A program made the position numbers and the translations under genes. Shown piece after piece: positions 1 through 5,007 of a stretch of 5,007 nucleotides of DNA (the stretch's first letter is position 1; every line of letters begins with the position of its first letter). The DNA is taken from contig USNA01000101.1 of assembly GCA_900555955.1 (NCBI GenBank), positions 1 to 5,007 of the forward strand. Direction: 5' to 3'. The notes beneath the pieces are model-generated. The model was not told where the DNA came from and did no database searches. It saw only the letters and a program-made list of their open reading frames with translations. Source of the DNA: an uncultured Collinsella sp. Lineage in GTDB: Bacteria > Actinomycetota > Coriobacteriia > Coriobacteriales > Coriobacteriaceae.

Positions 1-947
1 CAGGCGTTATAGGAGCCGGCACAATAGAGGCCCTTGCTGCTCTCGATGCAGGCGATGGCGGGAGACCAGCGAGGGTCAACACCGGTGTTCCAGGCTGCCA
101 CGGCAAAGTTGTAACCCTGGCCTGCCATGGGGGAGCCGGCGAGGTAGTTGTCGATGCGACTCGTCCACTCGTTGATAAACGAGTCGTAATCGGAGTTGCC
201 GGTATTGGAGTTGTTCACCGTGGTGTCGATGGTGGTGTTGGCGTTATTGGCCTGGCTGTTGGAGTTGTTGCCGCTCACGCCCTCGCCCGAGAGCTTCTCG
301 GCGGCAGCGGCCTTGTCGGCCTCGAGCTTGGCCAGCTCGGCGGCATTCTCCTGCTCGGCCTTTGCCTGGGCTTCGCTGCGAAGCTGCTGGGCCTGTGCCA
401 GTGCGTCCTCGGCGGTTTTCTGCTCGGTCTCGAGTTGGGACTTGGCCTGCTCGAGCTCGGTCTTGTTCTGCTCGAGCTCGGTCTGCATCTTGTTGAGCTC
501 TTCGATCTCGTCGACGCTCGAGCTCGTGATCTGGTTGGTGTACTTGCAGGTGGTGATGAACTCGCCCAGGCTCTGCGCGTTGACCAGGAAGCTCACGATG
601 GGGTTGGTGCCCTTCTGGTACTTATACAGATCGCGCATGGCGGAGCTCGCCTTGGCCTGTTGATCGGGAAGTTCGGCTTCGATCTTCTCGATGCTTGCCT
701 CGTTAGTGTCGATTTGCTTCTGCAGATCCTCGAGCTTGGTGCGGGCTTCGTTGTAGGCACTCGTGGCGGTTTCGATTTTCTGCTGGGCAGCGGAAAGCTG
801 ATCCTGCGTTGCCTGTGAGGCGGCATAGGCTGCGACGGGGGAGAGCATCGGCGCGGCCGTCAGTGTAACGGCGAGCGCGGCACTCGTGATGATACGAGCC
901 GGCTTCGACGCGATGAGCGCTGCGGTGCGATGGTTCGAATGCTGCAT
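1..947 (-). CDS. Secreted coiled-coil peptidoglycan hydrolase-like protein with lysozyme-like C-terminal domain (3' end off the window)
   Basis: 315 codons are visible; the C-terminus lies beyond position 1. Start is the ATG at 945-947, with AGAGGG 5 nt upstream. Residues 1-42 form a signal peptide: basic n-region (R7, K15, R18), hydrophobic stretch about 19-40, and an AYA cleavage site after A42, so the protein is exported. Residues 45-105 and 146-218 are Glu/Gln/Lys/Ala-rich heptad coiled coils. The segment between them (about 104-140, MRDLYKY...FLVNAQSLGEFIT) resembles the conserved N-terminal region of PcsB-type hydrolases. An Asn/Ser/Thr-rich linker (221-252) leads to a globular domain from about 253. 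There, GVDPRWSPAIACIESSKG (289-306) looks like the start of a lysozyme/glucosaminidase-like fold, with Glu302 a candidate catalytic acid. Inferred role: coiled-coil-regulated cleavage of cell-wall glycan. It is transcribed away from the D-aspartate ligase operon. The extracellular coiled-coil architecture is solid; the exact catalytic family is uncertain because the domain is cut. Confidence 0.85.
   Translation of the reverse strand, partial: MQHSNHRTAALIASKPARIITSAALAVTLTAAPMLSPVAAYAASQATQDQLSAAQQKIETATSAYNEARTKLEDLQKQIDTNEASIEKIEAELPDQQAKASSAMRDLYKYQKGTNPIVSFLVNAQSLGEFITTCKYTNQITSSSVDEIEELNKMQTELEQNKTELEQAKSQLETEQKTAEDALAQAQQLRSEAQAKAEQENAAELAKLEADKAAAAEKLSGEGVSGNNSNSQANNANTTIDTTVNNSNTGNSDYDSFINEWTSRIDNYLAGSPMAGQGYNFAVAAWNTGVDPRWSPAIACIESSKGLYCAGSYNA
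447..484 (-). repeat. Tandem heptad-encoding DNA repeat inside the coiled coil
   Basis: The 17-base word ctgctcgagctcggtct (plus-strand reading) occurs at 447-463 and again at 468-484. The period is 21 bases, exactly seven codons. On the coding strand it gives consecutive TELEQNK / TELEQAK heptads at residues 156-169. It is part of the hydrolase gene and probably arose by duplication of a coiled-coil heptad. Confidence 0.75.
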
Positions 948-952
948 CCAGT

Positions 953-958
953 CCCTCT
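953..958 (-). promoter_or_regulatory. Ribosome binding site of the leftward hydrolase gene
   Basis: AGAGGG on the minus strand, 5 nt before the ATG at 945-947. It supports this start, and the signal peptide begins exactly here. Confidence 0.6.
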
Positions 959-980
959 GCAATCAATCGTAGGTTATAGT

Positions 981-1008
981 TCGAAAGGTATTCTACTACT
1001 GCTTTCGA
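981..1008. repeat. 7-bp inverted repeat, possible operator near the hydrolase promoter
   Basis: TCGAAAG at 981-987 is matched by its exact reverse complement CTTTCGA at 1002-1008, with 14 bases between. Two minus-strand -10-like hexamers lie in or beside it: TAGAAT (995-990) inside the spacer and TATAAC (978-973) just outside. I found no convincing -35 at 16-18 bp for either, so the leftward promoter is not assigned. The position, 34-61 bp upstream of the hydrolase start, suits a transcription-factor site. Function is inferred from symmetry and location only. Confidence 0.35.
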
Positions 1009-1057
1009 CCTCAACTTGAACCTTAAAGGTTCTAAAGGGTCAAGTTGAACTTGAGGT
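1008..1057. promoter_or_regulatory. Palindrome cluster, putative operator (MerR/SoxR-like symmetry) in the divergent intergenic region
   Basis: This 50-base stretch holds two perfect 15-bp palindromes. GAACCTTAAAGGTTC (1018-1032) is two 7-bp arms about a central A. TCAAGTTGAACTTGA (1040-1054) is two 7-bp arms about a central G. Their centres are 22 bp apart, about two helical turns. A 9-bp palindrome TCAACTTGA (1011-1019) adjoins, and the ends form a further inverted pair, ACCTCAA (1008-1014) and TTGAGGT (1051-1057). The CCTCAAGTT/AACTTGAGG word recalls operators of MerR-family regulators such as the SoxR box. However, the usual placement between -35 and -10 with 19-20 bp spacing is not evident here. 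It lies between the divergent hydrolase and D-Asp ligase genes and could control either or both. No regulator gene is in the window, so its identity is open. A hairpin in a transcript crossing the region is an alternative. Confidence 0.5.
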
Positions 1058-1175
1058 TTTGGCCTTGACCTGCAGTTATAGTGAATTGTTAAGAAACCAT
1101 AGAGTTCAACTTTAACGTTACGGAACCCTGCGGGCTTGATCATAAGCGCCTGCTTGCCATAGATATGGTGGAACT

Positions 1176-1205
1176 TTGGGAAGCGGCGGTTTGGCACGCT
1201 AGAAT
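1176..1205 (+). promoter_or_regulatory. Candidate sigma-70-type promoter for the D-Asp ligase/racemase operon
   Basis: TTGGGA (1176-1181, 4/6 match to TTGACA) and TAGAAT (1200-1205, 5/6 match to TATAAT) are separated by 18 bases. A start near 1212 would leave a leader of about 50 nt before the ligase ATG. A second -10-like TATAGT lies at 1077-1082, but its best -35 (TTGAGG, 1051-1056) is 20 bp away. The palindrome cluster would lie over 100 bp upstream of the proposed promoter, or next to the alternative one. Confidence 0.4.
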
Positions 1206-1250
1206 AAACCAGTTGCATAGAGACCGCCCATCGTACGGGCAGTTGATGAT

Positions 1251-1256
1251 AGGAAG
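1251..1256 (+). promoter_or_regulatory. Ribosome binding site of the D-aspartate ligase gene
   Basis: AGGAAG, 5 nt upstream of the ATG at 1262. It supports this start, which also matches the expected N-terminus of the family (FIPVLLGGDINAY beginning at residue 10). Confidence 0.65.
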
Positions 1257-1261
1257 TTTCC

Positions 1262-2518
1262 ATGGCATTGCAGTTTACAGAGCGCGAGTTTATACCCGTG
1301 CTGCTCGGCGGCGATATCAACGCCTATTCGGTGGCGCGCGCCTTCTACGAGGAGTATCAGGTCAAGAGCCTGGTCTTTGGCAAGTATCAGACGGGTCCTG
1401 CATACCGCAGCCAGATTATCGACTATACGCCCAATGTGGATATCGACACCATGCCGGTCATGATCGAGACCGTCAACGGCATTGCACAGGCTAATCCCGA
1501 TAAGAAGATTATCCTCATGGGCTGCGGCGATAACTACGTCGCGCTTGCCGCACAGGCTCAGGATGCCGGCCAGCTTGCCTCCAACGTTATCGCGCCCTAT
1601 GCGCCCTACAGTATGCTCGAGCAGTGCCAGAAGAAGGAGATCTTCTACGAGCTGTGCGAGAAGCACGGTGTGCCCTATCCGCACACGTTTACCTTTACCA
1701 TGGCGATGCTCAACGCCCAGGGCGAGGCTTCCGCCGAGGTGCTCGACCAGATCGACTTCCCCTTCCCGATGATCCTGAAGCCCTCTGACGGCATCATGTG
1801 GTGGGAGCACGAGTTCGAGGGCCAGAAGAAGGCCTACGAGATTGCCGATCGCGCCGAGCTGGAGCAGGTCATTCGCGATGTGTACGCTAGTGGCTACACC
1901 GATGACCTCATCTTGCAGGACCGCGTGCCCGGCAACGACGAGTACATGCGCGTGCTTACCAGTTATTCCGACCGCAACGGCAAGGTTCGCATGATGTGCC
2001 TGGGCCACGTGCTGCTCGAGGAGCATCAGCCCCATGGTGTCGGCAACCATGCATGCATCATTACCGAGCCTAACGATGAGCTCATGGGCGGCGTGCGCAA
2101 GTTGCTCGAGGACCTTAAGTTCACGGGCTTCTCCAACTTCGACGTCAAGTACGACCAGCGCGATGGTTCGTTTAAGTTCTTCGACTTCAACACGCGTCAG
2201 GGCCGCAGTAACTACTACGTCACCAACAGCGGCTTTAACGTTGCCAAGTACGTGGTGGATGAGTACGTGTACAACCGCCCGTTTGAGCCTGAGTTTGTGA
2301 CGGCGCAGGACGAGGCGCTGTGGATGGTCGTCCCCATGGGCGTCGTTGACAAGTATGTCAAGGACCCCGAGCTGCGTGCGAAGGCGCATCGTCTGACCAA
2401 GGAGGGCAAGGCTGCCGACCCTTCGTTTATGAAGGGTGATTTTGTCTTTAACCGCTGGTTGCGCATGTGGCACACCAAGCTGCGTCACTTTAAGCTGTTC
2501 AAGACGTATTACAAGTAG
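1262..2518 (+). CDS. D-aspartate ligase (ATP-grasp), peptidoglycan cross-bridge formation
   Basis: 418 residues. Predicted to use ATP to join the beta-carboxyl of D-Asp to the side-chain amine of residue 3 (Lys or Orn) of the cytoplasmic peptidoglycan precursor, as Aslfm does in Enterococcus faecium. From memory the resemblance to Aslfm runs end to end: FIPVLLGGDINAYSVAR (10-26), GCGDNY (87-92), FYELCEKHGVPYPHT (128-142), the ATP-grasp lysine region MILKPSDG (170-177), FEGQKKA (185-191), SGYTDDLILQD (210-220), MRVL...VRMMCLGHVLLEE (229-254), NFDVKYD (292-298) and FDFNTRQGRSNYYVT (307-321). Asp294, Asp308 and Asn310 are probable Mg-ATP ligands. Length fits the family and no signal peptide is seen, so it is cytoplasmic. 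It stands first in an operon with an aspartate racemase, the expected source of D-Asp, which strongly supports the specificity. Codon use matches the neighbours. The main alternative is a related ATP-grasp carboxylate-amine ligase with another amino acid substrate. Confidence 0.88.
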   Translation: MALQFTEREFIPVLLGGDINAYSVARAFYEEYQVKSLVFGKYQTGPAYRSQIIDYTPNVDIDTMPVMIETVNGIAQANPDKKIILMGCGDNYVALAAQAQDAGQLASNVIAPYAPYSMLEQCQKKEIFYELCEKHGVPYPHTFTFTMAMLNAQGEASAEVLDQIDFPFPMILKPSDGIMWWEHEFEGQKKAYEIADRAELEQVIRDVYASGYTDDLILQDRVPGNDEYMRVLTSYSDRNGKVRMMCLGHVLLEEHQPHGVGNHACIITEPNDELMGGVRKLLEDLKFTGFSNFDVKYDQRDGSFKFFDFNTRQGRSNYYVTNSGFNVAKYVVDEYVYNRPFEPEFVTAQDEALWMVVPMGVVDKYVKDPELRAKAHRLTKEGKAADPSFMKGDFVFNRWLRMWHTKLRHFKLFKTYYK

Positions 2519-2527
2519 ATGAGCGCG

Positions 2528-2557
2528 GCGCCCGCCCGGTTTGCATCGGACGGGCGC
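2528..2557 (+). other. GC-rich hairpin in the ligase-racemase spacer
   Basis: GCGCCCGCCCG (2528-2538) pairs with CGGACGGGCGC (2547-2557): an 11-bp stem with one C/A mismatch and an 8-base loop. It sits 9 nt after the ligase stop and 33 nt before the racemase Shine-Dalgarno. No T-run follows (next bases gggcatgatacg), so it is not a standard intrinsic terminator. Possible roles are partial attenuation, mRNA processing or 3'-end protection that lets the two genes differ in expression; these are inferences. Confidence 0.6.
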
Positions 2558-2590
2558 GGGCATGATACGAGCAATTGCATGGGCGTCACC

Positions 2591-2597
2591 AAGGAGG
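2591..2597 (+). promoter_or_regulatory. Strong Shine-Dalgarno that fixes the racemase start
   Basis: AAGGAGG, with 5 nt to the ATG at 2603. It favours 2603 over the in-frame ATG at 2519, which immediately follows the ligase stop and has no ribosome site. The racemase family N-terminus (MEKLGVIGGMG) also begins exactly at 2603. Confidence 0.85.
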
Positions 2598-2602
2598 CGG
2601 CG

Positions 2603-3349
2603 ATGGAAAAGCTGGGAGTTATCGGCGGCATGGGCGCTGAGGCCACGTCGTATTACTACGACCAGGTCGTGCGTCATACGGCTGCTACCTGTGATCAGGA
2701 GCATATCGACATGGTGGTACTTTCCAAGTCGACCATGCCCGACCGTACGCTGGCCATCAAGACCGGCGACCATGCCGAGTTGCTGGCGACCATGAAGGAG
2801 TGCGCTCAGGCGCTCGAGACACTGGGCTGTGCCCATATCGCCATTCCCTGCAACACATCGCACTACTTCTACGACCAGATTCAGTCGTTTACCAAGGTGC
2901 CGATTATCCACATGCCGCGTGAGTCGGTGCGCTATGCCCTGGCGGGCGCGGTGATGGGGGAGTGCGAGTTCGATCCCAACCTGAGCATGCCGTCCGAGCC
3001 GGTGCGCAAGATCGGCATCATGGGCACTGACGGCACCGTGGGTGCAGGCGTCTATGGGCGCGAGTGCGAGGCCGCGGGCGTCGAGGTCGTCTATCCCAGC
3101 GAGAAGCGCCAGGCCGACGTGATGTCGCTGATTTATGATGACGTGAAAGCCGGACGCGAGCCCGATATGGACAAGTTTGACCGCGTGATGTGGGAGTTCG
3201 CCCGCAGCGGCTGCGACCGCGTCATTCTGGCCTGCACCGAGCTCTCGGTGCTGAAAAAGTACCGAGAGATGCCCGAGATTACCCTTGACGCCATGGACGT
3301 CCTGGTGCGCGAATCCATCATCCGCAGCGGCGCCCCCTACCGCCTGTAG
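2603..3349 (+). CDS. Aspartate racemase (aspartate/glutamate racemase family), D-Asp supply
   Basis: 248 residues from the ATG at 2603. Predicted PLP-independent, two-cysteine interconversion of L- and D-Asp in the cytosol. The N-terminal motif KLGVIGGMGAEAT (3-15) is typical of the family. The first catalytic cysteine is Cys83 in IPCNTSH (81-87), the second Cys211 in LACTEL (209-214). Arg48 (MPDRT) and Lys168 (SEKRQ) fall where aspartate racemases, such as the Pyrococcus enzyme, have substrate-carboxylate-binding Arg and Lys; that comparison is from memory. The two-domain pseudo-repeat is visible, the second half starting near KIGIMGTDGTVGAG (136-149). Length is normal. An in-frame upstream ATG at 2519 would add 28 residues (MSAAPARF...) but lacks a ribosome site and overlaps the hairpin, so I reject it. 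Immediately upstream is a D-aspartate ligase gene, which makes D-Asp the likely product. Glutamate racemase activity is less likely but cannot be excluded from sequence alone. Confidence 0.88.
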   Translation: MEKLGVIGGMGAEATSYYYDQVVRHTAATCDQEHIDMVVLSKSTMPDRTLAIKTGDHAELLATMKECAQALETLGCAHIAIPCNTSHYFYDQIQSFTKVPIIHMPRESVRYALAGAVMGECEFDPNLSMPSEPVRKIGIMGTDGTVGAGVYGRECEAAGVEVVYPSEKRQADVMSLIYDDVKAGREPDMDKFDRVMWEFARSGCDRVILACTELSVLKKYREMPEITLDAMDVLVRESIIRSGAPYRL

Positions 3350-3355
3350 CCCTCG

Positions 3356-3395
3356 ACCTGCCAAAAAGGGACAGGTTTATTTTGGTAGGTTTTAT
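3356..3395 (+). terminator. Intrinsic terminator of the ligase-racemase operon
   Basis: ACCTGCCAAAA (3356-3366) pairs with TTTTGGTAGGT (3380-3390): 11 bp with one G-U pair, loop 13 nt, followed by TTTAT (3391-3395). It starts 6 nt after the racemase stop. The stem is AT-rich at the loop side, so efficiency may be moderate; a second hairpin follows. The loop phrase GGGACAGGTTTATTTTGG (3368-3385) looks like dispersed intergenic repeats I recall from related genomes. Confidence 0.6.
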
Positions 3396-3408
3396 CTGAG
3401 GAAACAGT

Positions 3409-3452
3409 AAGGCCTCGGCTCGCGTTGTGTTGGGTCGGAGCCGAGGCCTTTT
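3409..3452. terminator. Strong hairpin terminator between convergent operons
   Basis: AAGGCCTCGGCTC (3409-3421) and GAGCCGAGGCCTT (3438-3450) form a perfect 13-bp stem with a 16-nt loop. On the plus strand TTTT (3449-3452) ends the structure, then GAATTT. On the minus strand the T-tract is weaker (TT then actgttt). It lies between the racemase stop (3349) and the ecfT stop (3481) and probably serves both directions, best for the plus strand. Confidence 0.85.
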
Positions 3453-3480
3453 GAATTTATCGGTTGCCGGTGGCGATGGG

Positions 3481-4227
3481 TTAAAACAGGAAGCCGAGGA
3501 CGATGAGGGCAATGCTGACAATAAGTATGGCAATGTCCAGGCCCTTGATGGGGTAGCGCTTGTACGAGCTCGCGCGCGTGCGCAGGTAGAAGCCGCGCTG
3601 CTCGGCTGCCAGGGCCGTGGCATCGGTTTTACCCACGCTCGAGATCAGTAGCGGCACGCACAGCGGCAGCATGAGCTTGAGCTTCTTGATGGGGTTCTTG
3701 GTGTCATACTCGATGCCGCGTGCGGTCTGCGCCTCCATGATGGCGTTCATCTCCTGGCCAAACACTGGCACAAAGCGCAGCGCCGTGGTAAAGGTGAAGG
3801 CGTAACGATACGGAACGTGCAGCACCTCCACGCAGGCGTTGGCAAGGTCGTTGAGCTTGGTCACCATGAGCATCAGAATAAGCGGAAGCGCCACGCCCAG
3901 CAGGCGTAGGCAGGCCTTGGAGCCGGGGATGAGACCTGTGTCGGTAACGGAGCCCCACACCACGTTGCCATCGCGCATAAAAGCCAGCTGCAGCACCAGC
4001 ATGATGAGCGCGAGTGGAATCAGTAGCTTGAGCAGCGCGAGCAGGCGGTCGATGACACCGGCGTAGGCTCCCAGCGCGAGCGTGAGTGCCAGAAAGCCCA
4101 GCAGTGCCACATAGGTGTCGGACAAGAAAATGCCGATGATGATGGCGGCGGCGAGGCCCAGTTTGATGACGGGGTTCAGGCGGTGTAGCAGCGTGTCGCC
4201 CGGCATGTAGTCGATGACGTTAACCAC
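3481..4227 (-). CDS. ecfT: ECF transporter transmembrane (T) component EcfT
   Basis: 248 residues from a GTG start (4225-4227). Scaffold membrane subunit of an energy-coupling-factor importer; it links the ATPases to a vitamin- or metal-binding S component. Hydrophobic segments lie at about 22-56, 62-84, 105-122 and 230-248. The cytoplasmic coupling helices carry the family's two Ala-Arg-Gly-type motifs: ARG at 169-171 (QTARGIEYD) and a variant QRG at 210-212 (AAEQRGFYL). The N-terminal YMPGDTLLHRLNPVIKLG (7-24) is typical of EcfT. The GTG overlaps the upstream ATPase stop by 8 bases, with GAGGAG 10 nt upstream, which suggests translational coupling. A longer in-frame start at 4272 would add 15 residues (MRSLIS...) that look like an out-of-frame reading of the ATPase gene, so I reject it. 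The transported substrate cannot be told without the S component. Confidence 0.88.
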   Translation of the reverse strand: MVNVIDYMPGDTLLHRLNPVIKLGLAAAIIIGIFLSDTYVALLGFLALTLALGAYAGVIDRLLALLKLLIPLALIMLVLQLAFMRDGNVVWGSVTDTGLIPGSKACLRLLGVALPLILMLMVTKLNDLANACVEVLHVPYRYAFTFTTALRFVPVFGQEMNAIMEAQTARGIEYDTKNPIKKLKLMLPLCVPLLISSVGKTDATALAAEQRGFYLRTRASSYKRYPIKGLDIAILIVSIALIVLGFLF

Positions 4228-5007
4228 GGCGGACCATCTCCTCGGTAATGCGAACGATATCAGTGACCTCACTCACCTGCGTAAAGGCGGGCGAGACGGT
4301 GGATGCCAGACGGCGCGAAAGTTCGATGACCTGGGGCGGCTCAACGGAGGCACGCTGCATGAGTTCGATGTTCGAGAACAGCTCGTGCGTGCGGCCGCGG
4401 TCGAGGATGCGACCGTTGGCCATCACCACGATGCGCTCGGCAAAGTCGGAAACGACTTCCATGTCGTGACAGACCATGATGACGGCGCAACCGCGCTCTG
4501 CCATGGTGCGCACCGTTTCCATTACGGTCATGCACTCGCGGTAGTCCAGGCCGCTCGTGGGTTCGTCGAGCACCACGATCTTGGGCTCGACCACTACAAC
4601 GGAGGCGAGCGCCACCATCTGGCGCTGGCCGCGTGACAGTGAGAACGGTGCCTCGTCGGCGGGCAGACCAAAGCGGTCGATGACCAGTTGGGCGCGACGC
4701 AGGGCTTCGGCGCGGTCGATGCCGGCAAGTTCTAGACCAAAGGCGACCTCGTCGAGCACGGTGTCTTTGCAGATTTGGCGGTCGGGGTTCTGGAAAAGCG
4801 TTGCCACTTCGCGTGCGATGCGGCTCGTGGGAACCGATGCCGTGTCCAAGCCCGTAACGCGTACGCTGCCCGATGCGGGCTTGAGCAAACCCGTGAGCAG
4901 TTTGGTGAGCGTGGTTTTGCCGGCTCCGTTTTGGCCGACAATGCCCACGAGCTCGCCGGGGTAGAGTGTCAAGTTGAGGTCGTGGACGGCGGCGCCGCCC
5001 TGGGGGT
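4220..5007 (-). CDS. ECF transporter ATP-binding subunit, EcfA/CbiO type (5' end off the window)
   Basis: 261 residues are visible; the N-terminus lies beyond 5007. The frame stays open to the edge (PQGGAAVHDLN precedes the internal TTG at 4972), so 4972 is not the true start. ABC ATPase motifs in visible numbering: Walker A GQNGAGKTT (24-32), Q-loop Gln72 (LFQNPDRQ), signature LSRGQ (123-127), Walker B VVLDE ending in catalytic Glu148, D-loop SGLD, and H-loop His180 (VCHD). The C-terminal segment after about 205 matches the extra domain of ECF ATPases. It powers uptake with EcfT, encoded immediately downstream with an 8-base overlap. Walker A sits at a normal distance from a domain start. 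The visible part could therefore be nearly a whole single-domain subunit, or the second half of a fused two-ATPase protein, which is common in ECF systems; the window cannot decide. The signature has Arg for the second Gly of LSGGQ, which I recall as tolerated in this family. Confidence 0.9.
   Translation of the reverse strand, partial: PQGGAAVHDLNLTLYPGELVGIVGQNGAGKTTLTKLLTGLLKPASGSVRVTGLDTASVPTSRIAREVATLFQNPDRQICKDTVLDEVAFGLELAGIDRAEALRRAQLVIDRFGLPADEAPFSLSRGQRQMVALASVVVVEPKIVVLDEPTSGLDYRECMTVMETVRTMAERGCAVIMVCHDMEVVSDFAERIVVMANGRILDRGRTHELFSNIELMQRASVEPPQVIELSRRLASTVSPAFTQVSEVTDIVRITEEMVRRG

Noticed and set aside
196..818. Plus-strand open frames of 155 and 127 codons
   Set aside because: They lie opposite the coiled-coil gene. 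Their Leu/Ser/Ala-rich translations are antisense readings of Glu/Gln/Lys heptads.
1065..1095. TTGACC at 1065-1070 as a -35 element for the ligase operon
   Set aside because: No acceptable -10 lies 16-19 bp downstream (best is TTAAGA). The pair at 1176-1205 is better.
703..1320. 205-codon minus-strand frame crossing the intergenic region
   Set aside because: It overlaps the hydrolase N-terminus in another frame and the ligase start on the other strand, and the translation has no domain-like features.
2519..2602. Upstream ATG extension of the racemase by 28 residues
   Set aside because: There is no ribosome site before 2519, the stretch encodes a GC hairpin, and the conserved family N-terminus begins at 2603 behind AAGGAGG.
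1199..3364. 721-codon open frame on the minus strand opposite the ligase and racemase
   Set aside because: It is codon-aligned with the sense genes, so its stops would need TTA, CTA or TCA in the sense strand, codons that GC-rich genomes avoid. The translation is low-complexity Ala/His/Gly/Val/Leu with no recognisable domain, while the sense frames encode clear enzymes.
3318..3651. Small open frames on both strands in the 3350-3480 spacer
   Set aside because: They run through terminator hairpins and into the ends of real genes, with no ribosome site or domain. The spacer is explained by the two terminators.
4228..4272. Upstream start extending EcfT by 15 residues
   Set aside because: The added residues are the ATPase coding sequence read out of frame, and the typical EcfT N-terminus starts at the GTG at 4227.
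4214..4964. Plus-strand open frames of 73-140 codons opposite the ATPase
   Set aside because: They are antisense shadows of a gene with all ABC ATPase motifs intact.

Overview
The window looks like chromosomal DNA from a GC-rich Gram-positive anaerobe, most likely a coriobacterium close to Collinsella. This rests on the GC-rich codon use, the strong AGGAGG-type ribosome sites and the gene content; no rRNA or other marker gene is present, so the genus is an inference. I see no mobile element, tRNA, rRNA or CRISPR array.

Layout. (1) Positions 1-947, minus strand: the N-terminal 315 residues of a secreted, coiled-coil peptidoglycan-hydrolase-like protein. Its lysozyme-like catalytic domain begins just before the window edge. 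(2) Positions 948-1261: a 314-base divergent intergenic region with a dense cluster of palindromes (1008-1057), a separate 7-bp inverted repeat (981-1008) and a plausible promoter for the rightward genes (1176-1205). (3) Positions 1262-3349, plus strand: a two-gene operon. It encodes an ATP-grasp enzyme that closely resembles D-aspartate ligase (Asl) and an aspartate/glutamate racemase with both catalytic cysteines. An 84-base spacer with a strong hairpin separates them, and the racemase has its own near-perfect Shine-Dalgarno. (4) Positions 3350-3480: two hairpin terminators between convergent operons. (5) Positions 3481-5007, minus strand: ecfT and the upstream ATPase (ecfA/cbiO type, 5' end outside the window) of an energy-coupling-factor vitamin/metal transporter, overlapping by 8 bases.

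How the genes fit together. The racemase would turn L-Asp into D-Asp. The ligase would then attach D-Asp to the side-chain amine of residue 3 of the peptidoglycan precursor, making a one-residue cross-bridge, as the Racfm/Aslfm pair does in Enterococcus faecium. The divergent gene is a probable cell-wall hydrolase, so the palindrome-rich region may coordinate cross-bridge synthesis with wall turnover. The ECF transporter is a separate unit; its substrate-binding S component is not in view, so its substrate is unknown.
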